Positions 47,558 through 56,568 of a DNA stretch of 64,000 nt are shown one piece after another. Below the pieces are notes generated by a model. The model was given only the letters and a program-made list of their open reading frames with translations, had not been told where the DNA came from and searched no databases. The translations under genes and the position numbers were made by a program. Origin of the DNA: Staphylococcus lloydii (GTDB lineage: Bacteria; Bacillota; Bacilli; Staphylococcales; Staphylococcaceae); contig NZ_CP064056.1 of the NCBI RefSeq assembly GCF_015775975.1, forward strand, positions 1,798,001 to 1,862,000. The letters are read 5' to 3'. Within the stretch, counting starts at the first letter, position 1. Every line of letters begins with the position of its first letter.

Positions 47558-48193
47558 CTAGTCATTATTGTGCTTCTTAGCTCTTTTTTTCGAATAATAT
47601 TTTTGAGCCTCTTGTATTTCTTCTTTGATTTCTGACATTTCCTCATCTAATAAGTATGCTGCTTCGGCAGCTCGTTCTAGTCTATGTTGAATTTCTGGTG
47701 GATAATCTCCATCATACTTATACCTTAAAGTATGTTCTATTGTTGCCCAAAAATTCATTGCTAAAGTGCGTATTTGTATTTCTGCTAAAATGTTTTTCTT
47801 TCCAGCTAATGTTTCGATTGGATATTCGATTATTACGTGATAAGAGCGATATCCACTTTGTTTAGTATTACTAATATAATCTCTTTCTTCTATGACTCTA
47901 AAGTCTTGTCTTTGTCGTAATAAATTAACGACAATATCAATGTCATCTACAAATTGACACATCATTCTAAGACCTGCGATGTCATACATTTCTTCATGCA
48001 AGCGATCAAAAGGAATGTTACGTTTGTTTGCCTTATCGATAATGCTCGTCATAGGTTTAACTCTACCTGTTACGAATTCTATCGGTGAAGCATTTTCTCC
48101 TACCTCATATTGTTTCCGTAACCCCTTAAGCTTAATTTTTAATTCATCTACGGCTTGTTTGTATGGAGATAAAAATTGATCCCATTGATTCAT
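47558..48193 (-). CDS. relQ: Small alarmone synthetase RelQ
   Basis: A 211-residue stand-alone (p)ppGpp synthetase lacking HD hydrolase, TGS and ACT domains. The synthetase core includes VTGRVKPMTSIIDKA, YDIAGLRMMCQFVDDI near residues 66-82, GYRSYHVIIEYP and AEIQIRTLAMNFWATIEH. The C-terminal helices mediate tetramerisation in relatives. In S. aureus RelQ responds to cell-wall stress. It is cotranscribed with nadK downstream and the UPF0738 gene upstream (19-bp gap). Confidence 0.94.
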   Translation of the reverse strand: MNQWDQFLSPYKQAVDELKIKLKGLRKQYEVGENASPIEFVTGRVKPMTSIIDKANKRNIPFDRLHEEMYDIAGLRMMCQFVDDIDIVVNLLRQRQDFRVIEERDYISNTKQSGYRSYHVIIEYPIETLAGKKNILAEIQIRTLAMNFWATIEHTLRYKYDGDYPPEIQHRLERAAEAAYLLDEEMSEIKEEIQEAQKYYSKKRAKKHNND

Positions 48194-48212
48194 CGTGCTT
48201 CACTCCGCTTCA

Positions 48213-48557
48213 CTATAATTCAAATATTTCTTCTACTTTAGCAACAAACTCCTTACCATAGTTTGAATTACCCTCAATATTATCTAATATGTAAGTTAGT
48301 TCATTATTAAATTCTTTTAATTCTAAATCGTCATTAACTATAATTTTCTTGTCTTTATTCTCATGTATCATTGACCATGTTTCTTGAACAAAAATCAAAT
48401 ATGAGTATGATTGACCGTCATCTAATATATACGCGAAGGCATAGTTGTCACTATCAACAAGCATTTGACCTGCTTCTTCTAACCCTTCTGTAGATTCTTC
48501 TGTATAACAATTTATACTATCTTCTGTTATCTTAATTTCATTAACATAAATTCGCAT
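48213..48557 (-). CDS. UPF0738 family protein (YjbL-like)
   Basis: A 114-residue acidic soluble protein with no catalytic motif that I recognise. By position beside relQ and the CYTH/globin/yjbH genes, and by sequence ([37 protein letters not shown]), it is the UPF0738 family member, the B. subtilis YjbL equivalent. AGGAGGAGCAAGC precedes the ATG. It is the first gene of the relQ-nadK-rlu-mgtE-antiporter run. Function unknown. Confidence 0.8.
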   Translation of the reverse strand: MRIYVNEIKITEDSINCYTEESTEGLEEAGQMLVDSDNYAFAYILDDGQSYSYLIFVQETWSMIHENKDKKIIVNDDLELKEFNNELTYILDNIEGNSNYGKEFVAKVEEIFEL

Positions 48558-48738
48558 GCTTGCTCCTCCTTATTCTTACTTAGTTTAACATAATTCACCA
48601 CGACATAACACGTGACACGACCATTCTATATTATAACTTTTAGCAATTATTTTGGCATTAAAAATCATCATTTTTTAATGATTATTGCTTTTAAATTAAA
48701 AGTAAATTTTGCATAATAATAGTAAAGGAGTGACGACT

Positions 48739-49320
48739 TTGGCTACAAATAACGAAATTGAATTCAAACAACTATTAACAGCTCAACAATATAATCAATT
48801 TGCACAACATTATTTTCCAAATAAAGAACCATTCTCACAAACGAATTACTACATTGACACGCCAGACTTTCAATTAAAAGCACATAAAAGTGCCTTACGT
48901 ATCCGAGTTAAAGATGGTGGAAATGAAATGACCTTAAAAGTACCTGCCGAAGTAGGATTACTTGAATACAATTTTGATACGACCCTTAAACCTGAAATGA
49001 ACTATAGACTTACTTTAGATGACTTACCTAATGATATAGTGAGTCAGCTTCAAAAATTTAATATCGATTTGACTACATTAACTATATTAGGTGACTTAAC
49101 GACTGAACGATTAGAAAAACCTGATGGTCAAGATTTAATCGTATTAGATAAAAGCACATATTTAGACACTGAAGACTATGAATTGGAATTAGAAGTCGCT
49201 GACTATGATTCAGGATTAACAAAGTTCAATGCTATTTTAGAAAACTTTGATATTGTCTATGAACAACCTGCTAATAAAGTACAACGCTTCTTTGATCGTA
49301 AGTCACAAATATCCAAATAA
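48739..49320 (+). CDS. CYTH domain protein (YjbK-like)
   Basis: 193 residues forming the eight-stranded CYTH tunnel: the defining EIEFKQLL (E-x-E-x-K) at residues 6-13, then SALRIRVKD, MTLKVPAE, ELELEVADYD and the C-terminal KVQRFFDRK. Members are triphosphatases or adenylate cyclase relatives; most bacterial ones hydrolyse inorganic triphosphate. The start is TTG 48739, with AAAGGAGTGACG upstream; the in-frame ATG at 48709 lies before that ribosome site. It heads the short run with yjbI and yjbH. Confidence 0.87.
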   Translation: MATNNEIEFKQLLTAQQYNQFAQHYFPNKEPFSQTNYYIDTPDFQLKAHKSALRIRVKDGGNEMTLKVPAEVGLLEYNFDTTLKPEMNYRLTLDDLPNDIVSQLQKFNIDLTTLTILGDLTTERLEKPDGQDLIVLDKSTYLDTEDYELELEVADYDSGLTKFNAILENFDIVYEQPANKVQRFFDRKSQISK

Positions 49321-49411
49321 TCTCACTATTAGTACAGAAGTCGAATTACTTCCAAATGTCAACATTCGTGTTATATTATTATATATATAAATTGAGTATG
49401 GTGATGAAAAA

Positions 49412-49783
49412 ATGACACAAACACCTTATGACGTAATTGGTGCCGAAGCATTATACGACCTTATAGATAACTTTTACTCTCTTGTTGCACAAGACACGAG
49501 AATAAATCATCTATTTCCAACAGATTTAAGTGAAACCAGTCGTAAACAAAAGCAATTTTTAACACAATTTCTTGGAGGTCCAAATCTTTATACGCAAGAA
49601 CATGGTCATCCTATGCTTAAAAGACGTCATTTAGAATTTACCATTACACCCTTCGAACGTGATGCGTGGTTAGAAAATATGCACCAAGCAATAACAAATG
49701 CGCAACTACCAGCAGGCGTCGGTGATTACTTATATGAACGTTTACGTTTAACAGCCAATCATATGGTAAACTCTGAAAATTAA
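49412..49783 (+). CDS. yjbI: Truncated haemoglobin (group II, YjbI-like)
   Basis: 123 residues of the 2-over-2 globin fold. The proximal haem His is in HPMLKRRHLEF near residue 72, and YDVIGAEALYDLIDNFY forms the N-terminal helix. Group II (trHbO-type) globins bind O2/NO and are linked to oxidative or nitrosative stress. GGTGATG precedes the ATG. It lies 16 bp before yjbH, and the yjbI-yjbH pairing is also known in Bacillus, where YjbH controls the stress regulator Spx. Confidence 0.92.
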   Translation: MTQTPYDVIGAEALYDLIDNFYSLVAQDTRINHLFPTDLSETSRKQKQFLTQFLGGPNLYTQEHGHPMLKRRHLEFTITPFERDAWLENMHQAITNAQLPAGVGDYLYERLRLTANHMVNSEN

Positions 49784-49799
49784 TTGTAGGTGAAATTAC

Positions 49800-50594
49800 A
49801 TGACTCAAGAATTAAGACTAATACAAGCGAATAGTCGTGAAGATGCTAATCTTTCACCTGTAAGCAAAATTGAAATTTATTCATTCTTTGACCCATTTAG
49901 TCAAGAGTGCTTTAAACTGTCGGCAATACTATCTAAATTGCGTTTAGAATATAAACAATATATCCGAATACGACATATATTGAATCCTTCTTTACGCATA
50001 CTGACCAAATGCCAAGCACAAAGTAGTTCAGATTTAGATAATATTGCATTAGCGTACAAAGCAGCAGAATTACAAGGTAGGATTCGTGCAGAACGATTTA
50101 TTCATTTACTACAAAATGAAATTATTCCTAAAAAAGATATTATAACCGAATCTATGGTTAATAACTGTATCTGTAATGCAGGATTAGATAAAGAAGTGTT
50201 CAAAGAAGATTTGCATAATGCATCGATTAAAGAAAGTTTACAAGTAGATTTGCATATTGCTAGAGAGATGGATATTCAAGAAGCCCCTTCTCTTGTTTTC
50301 TTTAATGAAGATGTTCACGAAGAAGGTTTAAAGGTCGAAGGATTATACCCTTACCATATATACACATATATCATTAATGAACTTATGGGCACGTCGATAG
50401 AAAAAGAATTGCCACCAAGTTTAGAAACATATATCGAACAGCAACAGCTCGTTACTAAAGAAGAATTATTAACAATATATGAATGGCCTGAAAAGGTATT
50501 AAATAAGGAATTGAAAAAGTTAGCAATCCAACAAAAAATCGAAAAATTAAGTGCACCTGAAGGAAACTTTTGGAGATCTAAAAGTGAAAAGTAA
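49800..50594 (+). CDS. yjbH: ClpXP adaptor for Spx (YjbH/SpxH)
   Basis: Delivers Spx to ClpXP for degradation; loss raises disulfide-stress tolerance and beta-lactam resistance in S. aureus. 264 residues with a DsbA-like thioredoxin fold: EIYSFFDPFSQECFKLSA near residues 24-41 replaces the classical CxxC with a single Cys37. AQSSSDLDNIALAYKAAELQG and the cis-Pro segment EAPSLVFFN fit the family. A winged-helix-like C-terminus is likely. GTAGGTGAA precedes the ATG. Its substrate gene spx lies 4.5 kb away in this window. Confidence 0.93.
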   Translation: MTQELRLIQANSREDANLSPVSKIEIYSFFDPFSQECFKLSAILSKLRLEYKQYIRIRHILNPSLRILTKCQAQSSSDLDNIALAYKAAELQGRIRAERFIHLLQNEIIPKKDIITESMVNNCICNAGLDKEVFKEDLHNASIKESLQVDLHIAREMDIQEAPSLVFFNEDVHEEGLKVEGLYPYHIYTYIINELMGTSIEKELPPSLETYIEQQQLVTKEELLTIYEWPEKVLNKELKKLAIQQKIEKLSAPEGNFWRSKSEK

Positions 50595-50604
50595 GAGCAC
50601 ATAA

Positions 50605-50645
50605 ATAGAGCTCATAATTATTATTAATTATGAGCTCTATTTTTT
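50605..50645 (+). terminator. yjbH terminator
   Basis: AATAGAGCTCATAATT pairs perfectly with AATTATGAGCTCTATT over a 6-base loop, followed by TTTT. Confidence 0.93.
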
Positions 50646-50657
50646 ATATTTATACAT

Positions 50658-50756
50658 AAAAAAAACGCCGTGTCTGATTACACGGCGCTAAACAAAGGGG
50701 ATGGGAGAAATTTTTCACTTCAAACAAAGGGGTATGTTTGTTATGTGATTAATTTC
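50658..50756 (-). ncRNA. rsaE: Small regulatory RNA RsaE (RoxS homologue)
   Basis: A trans-acting sRNA of about 99 nt that represses central metabolism (TCA cycle, folate) by C-rich pairing to ribosome sites. On the minus strand it begins GAAATTAATCACATAAC, contains two C-rich seed motifs (ACCCCTTTGTTT and TCCCCTTTGTTT), and ends with the hairpin GCGCCGTGT / ACACGGCG plus T8. This matches RsaE of S. aureus as I remember it, including the position beside pepF. A SigA promoter lies just upstream. Confidence 0.93.
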
Positions 50757-50764
50757 ATGTTCTT

Positions 50765-50793
50765 AATATAACACGCTCCTATACCCTTTTCAA
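50765..50793 (-). promoter_or_regulatory. SigA promoter of rsaE
   Basis: On the minus strand TTGAAA (50788-50793) and TATATT (50765-50770) are 17 bp apart. The predicted start, about 9-10 bp downstream, agrees with the RsaE 5' end near 50756. Confidence 0.8.
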
Positions 50794-50857
50794 CCTAAAA
50801 ATTCTAATAAATTTTATTTGTCATAAACTCGTCAAATTGTAAACGAATACATTCATG

Positions 50858-52666
50858 TTAAGCTTTCATAAGTTTTTCAAAAGCATCTAATTTTTGTTCA
50901 AAAACTTCACACGCTTGTTCAATTGGTTCAGGTGTTGTCATGTCTACCCCTGCATTTTTTAATATTTCAATTGGGTAATCTGAACTACCTTTTTTCAAGA
51001 ATTCGTTGATATAACGATCCACTGCAGGTTGTCCTTCAGTTAAAATTTGATGACTTAAACTTTGTGCTGCACTATAACCTGTTGCATATTGATACACATA
51101 ATAATTCATATAGAAATGAGGTATTCTTGACCATTCTTTGCTAATATTCTCATCAGTTTCAACTGCATCACCAAAATATTGTTGATTTAATTTTGCATAT
51201 TCTTCATTCATTCTATTAGCTGTTAATGGCTCTCCTGCTTCTTCAATAGCATGAATTTTATGTTCAAATTCTGCAAACATTGTTTGACGGAATAACGTAG
51301 CTCTAAAACGTTCTAATTCTTGGTTTAAAAGTAATAAGCGACGTTCATCGTCTAAATGTTTGTCCATATAATCACTTAATAGTGCTTCGTTACAAGTAGA
51401 AGCTACTTCTGCAACGAATATTGTATAGTCACTAAGATTAGAAGGTTGATTTTGACGACTGAAATAACTGTGTGCCGAATGGCCAAATTCATGTACTAAA
51501 GTATATAAATCTGAAACTGTATCTGACCAGTTAAGTAAGATGAATGGGTTAGTTAAATGGCCACCTGAAGAATAACCACCTGAACGTTTACCTTTATTTT
51601 CATAAACATCAACCCAGCCATTATTTAAGCCTTCATTGACAACATTCATATAAGTTTCGCCCATAGGTTGTAGTGCCTTAATCATCCATTGTTTAGCCTC
51701 TTCATATGGCATTTCAAACTTCACATTTTTCACAAGTGGCGTATATAAGTCATACATTTTCATGTCATCTAAACCTAATAGTTCTTTACGTAACTCAGTG
51801 TATCGATGTAGCAATGGTAAATATTTATGAACTGTTTTTACTAAGTTATCATACACTTGTTCAGGAATATGGTTACGACTTAATGCTGCTTCTCGTGCAG
51901 TTTTATAATTATGTGTACGTGCGTTAAATATATTTTTCTTCACTTCACCTGCTAATGTTGCGCTTAGTGTATTGTTGTATGCACCATATTGCTTATAGAA
52001 GTTATCAAAAGCTGATTTTCTTAATACACGATCATCTGATTCTAAACATTTAATGAATGTACCTTGAGTAAGTGGATGGCGATTACCTTCGCTATCAACG
52101 GCATCTTCAAATTCTAAATCGGCATTGCTAAACATACCATAAACATTATCTGGCGTTGATAAAGCATCCTGTGCTTCTGTTAACATCTTTTCTTTATCTG
52201 CAGATAATACATGTGGTCTGTTTTCATTTATTAGTTGTAAATCAAATTCATAACGTTTTAAATTGTCATTTTCACTAATAAATTGTTTTATAGTGGCTTC
52301 ATCTATTTGTAAAATTTCTGGCACTAAAAAACTCCAGCTTGAGCTAAATTTAATAATTAATTGGTGTGCTCTCGCTTCAAACCCTGTATATTTATCATTT
52401 GCTGTATCTTGGTCTTGTTTTAAATGAGCGTATACGTATACTTTTTCAAGTTTAGCCTCAGCTTCATCTTCCAATGCTAAAGCTTGATAAAGTGTCTCGG
52501 CACTATCTCCCAAGTGTCCTTTAAATTGTTCTTCTTGTCCTAAATAAGATTCTACTTCTTTGAAAGCCGCTTCAAAAGCTTCATCAGATTCAAAAATTGT
52601 AGTTAAATCCCATGTATATTCAGGATATTTACGCTCTTGTTCTTCTCTCGTTAATTGTTGACTCAT
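50858..52666 (-). CDS. pepF: Oligoendopeptidase F
   Basis: A 602-residue cytoplasmic M3B zinc metallopeptidase that degrades peptides of about 7-17 residues. The zinc site HEFGHSAHSYF is near residue 388, with the third ligand Glu in the following VAEVASTCNEALL helix. The N-terminal oligo_F domain is intact (YPEYTWDLTTIFESDEAF near residues 15-32). AGGAGG precedes the ATG. It probably acts on peptides imported by the Opp system encoded 4 kb away. The gene ends about 100 bp before the rsaE start. Confidence 0.95.
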   Translation of the reverse strand: MSQQLTREEQERKYPEYTWDLTTIFESDEAFEAAFKEVESYLGQEEQFKGHLGDSAETLYQALALEDEAEAKLEKVYVYAHLKQDQDTANDKYTGFEARAHQLIIKFSSSWSFLVPEILQIDEATIKQFISENDNLKRYEFDLQLINENRPHVLSADKEKMLTEAQDALSTPDNVYGMFSNADLEFEDAVDSEGNRHPLTQGTFIKCLESDDRVLRKSAFDNFYKQYGAYNNTLSATLAGEVKKNIFNARTHNYKTAREAALSRNHIPEQVYDNLVKTVHKYLPLLHRYTELRKELLGLDDMKMYDLYTPLVKNVKFEMPYEEAKQWMIKALQPMGETYMNVVNEGLNNGWVDVYENKGKRSGGYSSGGHLTNPFILLNWSDTVSDLYTLVHEFGHSAHSYFSRQNQPSNLSDYTIFVAEVASTCNEALLSDYMDKHLDDERRLLLLNQELERFRATLFRQTMFAEFEHKIHAIEEAGEPLTANRMNEEYAKLNQQYFGDAVETDENISKEWSRIPHFYMNYYVYQYATGYSAAQSLSHQILTEGQPAVDRYINEFLKKGSSDYPIEILKNAGVDMTTPEPIEQACEVFEQKLDAFEKLMKA

Positions 52667-52714
52667 AAAGTAAACCTCCTAATATCGATTTATATTAATT
52701 TTCTCACGAGATTG

Positions 52715-53694
52715 CTATTTTTGCACGTCATTACTGCTAAAATCAGCAAACTGCCGCTTAAATTGTTGTACAAGATTATTAACATGTACTGTATAGTCAA
52801 TATTCGGTTGTGCAAACTGTCTAAAATTGATAGTATCTTTAAAAATTTCGATAGAATAATTATTTTGTTTTAACAAGTTAAACAATTGTAATTGCCAACT
52901 CATAGGGTGTGTTTTGAGGAAGATTTGTTCAGGAAAGATAAAATTTAAGTTTTCACAAACCCAATCATCACTTAGTTTTAAGTTATACATAATACTCAGG
53001 TTCGGCTCTAATACTGAACGCTTTCTTCTACATTGAGTTAAAAATTTCATTCCACATGCACGACTTAATCTATATACTACTTTTCTCATTTTGTCAGCGT
53101 TAAATATTTCAGTTAAGCCATCACCTGTTTGCTCACCAATAAATCTATTTCCACCAAGCGCAATTAAATGTTTAAAACAATATAAGCGACTTTTATGCGT
53201 ATTCCATAAAAATAATTGCTGCTTATGCGGATTAATACAAGCAGATTGAAATGCATTAAGTGACAATACACTTTTATCTTTGAAGGTATCTTTGATAATC
53301 CAAATTACAATATAACCTAAATTATTATATGCGCTCGTTCTAGTTTGTAATTGTTGTACCGTGATTGGAGAGCATTGGATTTCTAAGATTATTTTATTAT
53401 TTATTAAAATATCAGGAATTTGATGACATTCCTTTAAATAGGGTTCTATTTGTACAGTCATACCTAAATCTTTTAAAGATTGGCCCAACGATACTTTGCC
53501 TGATAATGAACATAAGATTCTTCCTTATATGTGCAATTTATTTCATGGTGCGCAAAATGTGCACACTTACACTTCCCTCGTTTTAACATTAACTTTTGGC
53601 AACAAAGTGGACAATAATAGTTACAATCTTTCGATGCATTAGCTGCATGTACAACTGTGCCTTGTTTATTCTTACCATATAGCACAACAATCAC
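52715..53694 (-). pseudogene. coiA: Competence protein CoiA, split by a frameshift
   Basis: CoiA is a competence-induced protein needed for transformation in streptococci. Here it is in two overlapping frames. 53473-53694 gives 73 residues with the Zn-finger-like YYCPLCCQKLMLKRGK and FAHHE segments and ends at TAA after KYRWANL. 52715-53488 gives 257 residues continuing SLKDLG, then ECHQIPDILINNKIILEIQCSPI, the nuclease-like CoiA core. Fused by a -1 shift near 53480-53490 they make about 325 residues, close to the full-length family. A one-base deletion near TTGGGCC is the simplest cause. It could be strain-specific decay or a sequencing error; no slippery signal of a known programmed type was found. 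It sits between pepF and mecA as in S. aureus. Confidence 0.85.
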
Positions 53695-53743
53695 CTCTTA
53701 ATGTAACACGCAACTATTGCCCACTTTACTTTATAAAGACAAT

Positions 53744-53772
53744 AAAAAAAGAGCCAAATAGTTGGCTCTTCA
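53744..53772 (-). terminator. mecA terminator
   Basis: On the minus strand AAGAGCCAA pairs with TTGGCTCTT over a 4-base loop, followed by T5. It is 17 bp past the mecA stop. Confidence 0.88.
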
Positions 53773-53788
53773 AAATACTTATATCAAT

Positions 53789-54505
53789 TTATTGTACTGT
53801 GTCAGTGAAATAACGACGTACTTGAGAAGTCACGTTATGACTCATAATTACTTTAGCGTAATCATTTAAATACACTTCAGATTTATCCGTAGGAGAACCA
53901 AATTCTAATAATTGGCTATAACTATCGTTGATAACTTCTTGGTCTACTGATTTATCAAAGTATATTGCATAATAATATTCATTATTAAGACTAAATAATA
54001 AGTCTTCAAACTCGGAAACACTAATATTATTATGATAAGCATAATTAATAACTTCTTCTAAATCATTAAATTTCACTATAACTGTACGTACATTTTGTCG
54101 TTTAGACTCATTTTGTTTTTTGCTATTATTGTTTGGAGCTTCACTTTTTTGTTCTAATAGATCTTCTAGACTTTCTTCTTGATCAAATGTTTGTGACAAG
54201 ATATCACTAACTTGATAGTCCATTTGTTCATTAGCTTCTTCTTCTGACATATTCATTAAATCTTCATTTTTAGATTTAGAAATTGTAACTTCTACGCCTT
54301 TTTCAAAAGCATGAACTTGAATCCATAAAGGACCTTCTACAACAAAGTCTTCTTCTTCATTAACTTCTTCCATCATATTCCAAAAAAATTCTTCTCCACG
54401 CTTGCGATTAGTCCATAAATCTTCGCGTTTGAAACCTCTAGCTTCTATGTCACTATACGTAATAAATAATTTAACTGTTGTATCGTCAACACGCTCTATT
54501 CTCAT
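53789..54505 (-). CDS. mecA: Adaptor protein MecA
   Basis: A 238-residue ClpC adaptor that presents ComK and other proteins to ClpCP. The N-terminal substrate-binding domain (MRIERVDDTTVKLFITYSDI) and the C-terminal ClpC-binding domain (about 140-238, with FNDLEEVINYAYHNNISVSEFEDLLFSL) are separated by an acidic Asn/Gln/Lys-rich linker (NNNSKKQNESKRQN). This is the adaptor gene, not the methicillin-resistance mecA. GGAGTGAGATG precedes the ATG. Neighbours coiA, spx and yjbH give the same regulated-proteolysis context as in B. subtilis. Confidence 0.94.
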   Translation of the reverse strand: MRIERVDDTTVKLFITYSDIEARGFKREDLWTNRKRGEEFFWNMMEEVNEEEDFVVEGPLWIQVHAFEKGVEVTISKSKNEDLMNMSEEEANEQMDYQVSDILSQTFDQEESLEDLLEQKSEAPNNNSKKQNESKRQNVRTVIVKFNDLEEVINYAYHNNISVSEFEDLLFSLNNEYYYAIYFDKSVDQEVINDSYSQLLEFGSPTDKSEVYLNDYAKVIMSHNVTSQVRRYFTDTVQ

Positions 54506-54641
54506 ATCATCTCACTCCTTACAGTCGATGAATAGTAATCATATTGTAGTAGAACGTAGTAAGAATTACAATAAATTTGTTTGATTAATTTTTACTATTT
54601 TCTATCGATTCCTTATATTAACATATACCCCAAAATATACC

Positions 54642-54672
54642 AAAAAAACAGCACTCATAATCCGGTGCTGTT
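54642..54672 (-). terminator. spx terminator
   Basis: On the minus strand AACAGCAC pairs with GTGCTGTT over a 10-base loop, followed by T5. It lies about 120 bp past the spx stop, with nothing recognised between. Confidence 0.8.
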
Positions 54673-54793
54673 ACAATTAGTTACATTATATCGGTGATTT
54701 AAATTTCAAAATATACAATAAAAGCCATAAAACTACGAATTAAAGATTATAATCATCAAACGTTGTCTTATGACTTGTTATTATATATTAAAA

Positions 54794-55189
54794 TTAATCA
54801 ACCATACGTTGCGCTTCTTGTAATTGGAAAGTACGGACTTTTCTTGGCAAGAATCTTCTGATTTCGTCTTCGTTATAACCAACCTGTAAACGTTTGTCGT
54901 CTAAAATTATTGGACGACGTAATAATCCAGGGTTGTCTTGAATAATTGCATATAAATCTTGAAGTGGAAGTGCATCAATATCCACGTTTAATTTTTGGTA
55001 AGTTTTAGAACGTGTAGAGATAATTTCATCTGTACCATCTTCAGTCATTTTTAAAATTTGTTTAATTTCATCAATTGTTAAGTGTTCAGAAAAAATGTTA
55101 CGCTCCGTATACGGAATGTCATGTTCTTGTAACCATGCTTTCGCTTTACGGCAAGATGTGCAACTTGGTGAAGTAAATAATGTTACCAT
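54794..55189 (-). CDS. spx: Transcriptional regulator Spx
   Basis: An ArsC-like protein that binds the RNA polymerase alpha C-terminal domain and directs the disulfide-stress response. From ATG 55189 it has exactly 131 residues, the family length, with redox switch Cys10-Thr-Ser-Cys13 ([12 protein letters not shown]). [23 protein letters not shown] near the C-terminus holds the residues that contact alpha. AGGAGAGTGAG precedes the ATG; the longer frame to 55225 is not supported. It is degraded by ClpXP through YjbH (49.8 kb). A downstream 120-bp gap and terminator follow. Confidence 0.96.
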   Translation of the reverse strand: MVTLFTSPSCTSCRKAKAWLQEHDIPYTERNIFSEHLTIDEIKQILKMTEDGTDEIISTRSKTYQKLNVDIDALPLQDLYAIIQDNPGLLRRPIILDDKRLQVGYNEDEIRRFLPRKVRTFQLQEAQRMVD

Positions 55190-55422
55190 ACATCTCACTC
55201 TCCTATTATCATGAATAAAATTCATTGTTTAAATTATTTATATGATTAAGATTTAGTTGAAAACTAGTTAAAATTTATATCTTAACCTTACATAACTATA
55301 TTATACTGCCCTAAGATTAAAATTAAATGAGAAATTCTTTAATTTCTAAATTTTTTTAGAAATTAGTAAATTTTCTTTGTTTAATTTACACATAGAAACA
55401 CTATGCATTAAGTGTAACATAA

Positions 55423-56481
<1,059 letters not shown>

Positions 56482-56489
56482 CAAATATT

Positions 56490-56526
56490 AAGAAGCAAAT
56501 CATTTTAAAGTTTGCTTCTTTTTTTA
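56490..56526 (+). terminator. trpS terminator
   Basis: AAGAAGCAAA pairs with TTTGCTTCTT over an 11-base loop, followed by T5. Confidence 0.88.
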
Positions 56527-56528
56527 TT

Positions 56529-56560
56529 AAAAAAACCCTTCGAGAAAATGCTCGAAGGGT
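56529..56560 (-). terminator. oppA terminator
   Basis: ACCCTTCGAG pairs perfectly with CTCGAAGGGT over a 6-base loop, followed by T7 on the minus strand. It lies 9 bp past the oppA stop. Confidence 0.93.
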
Positions 56561-56568
56561 CTTTTTAA

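Noticed and set aside
53470-53500. Programmed -1 frameshift in coiA
   Set aside because: TTGGGCC is not a standard heptameric slippery site, and no downstream pseudoknot or upstream Shine-Dalgarno stimulator is evident. A deletion or sequencing error is simpler.
53789-54505. Methicillin-resistance mecA
   Set aside because: The product is the 238-residue ClpC adaptor. It lacks a transpeptidase domain, and no SCCmec genes are present.
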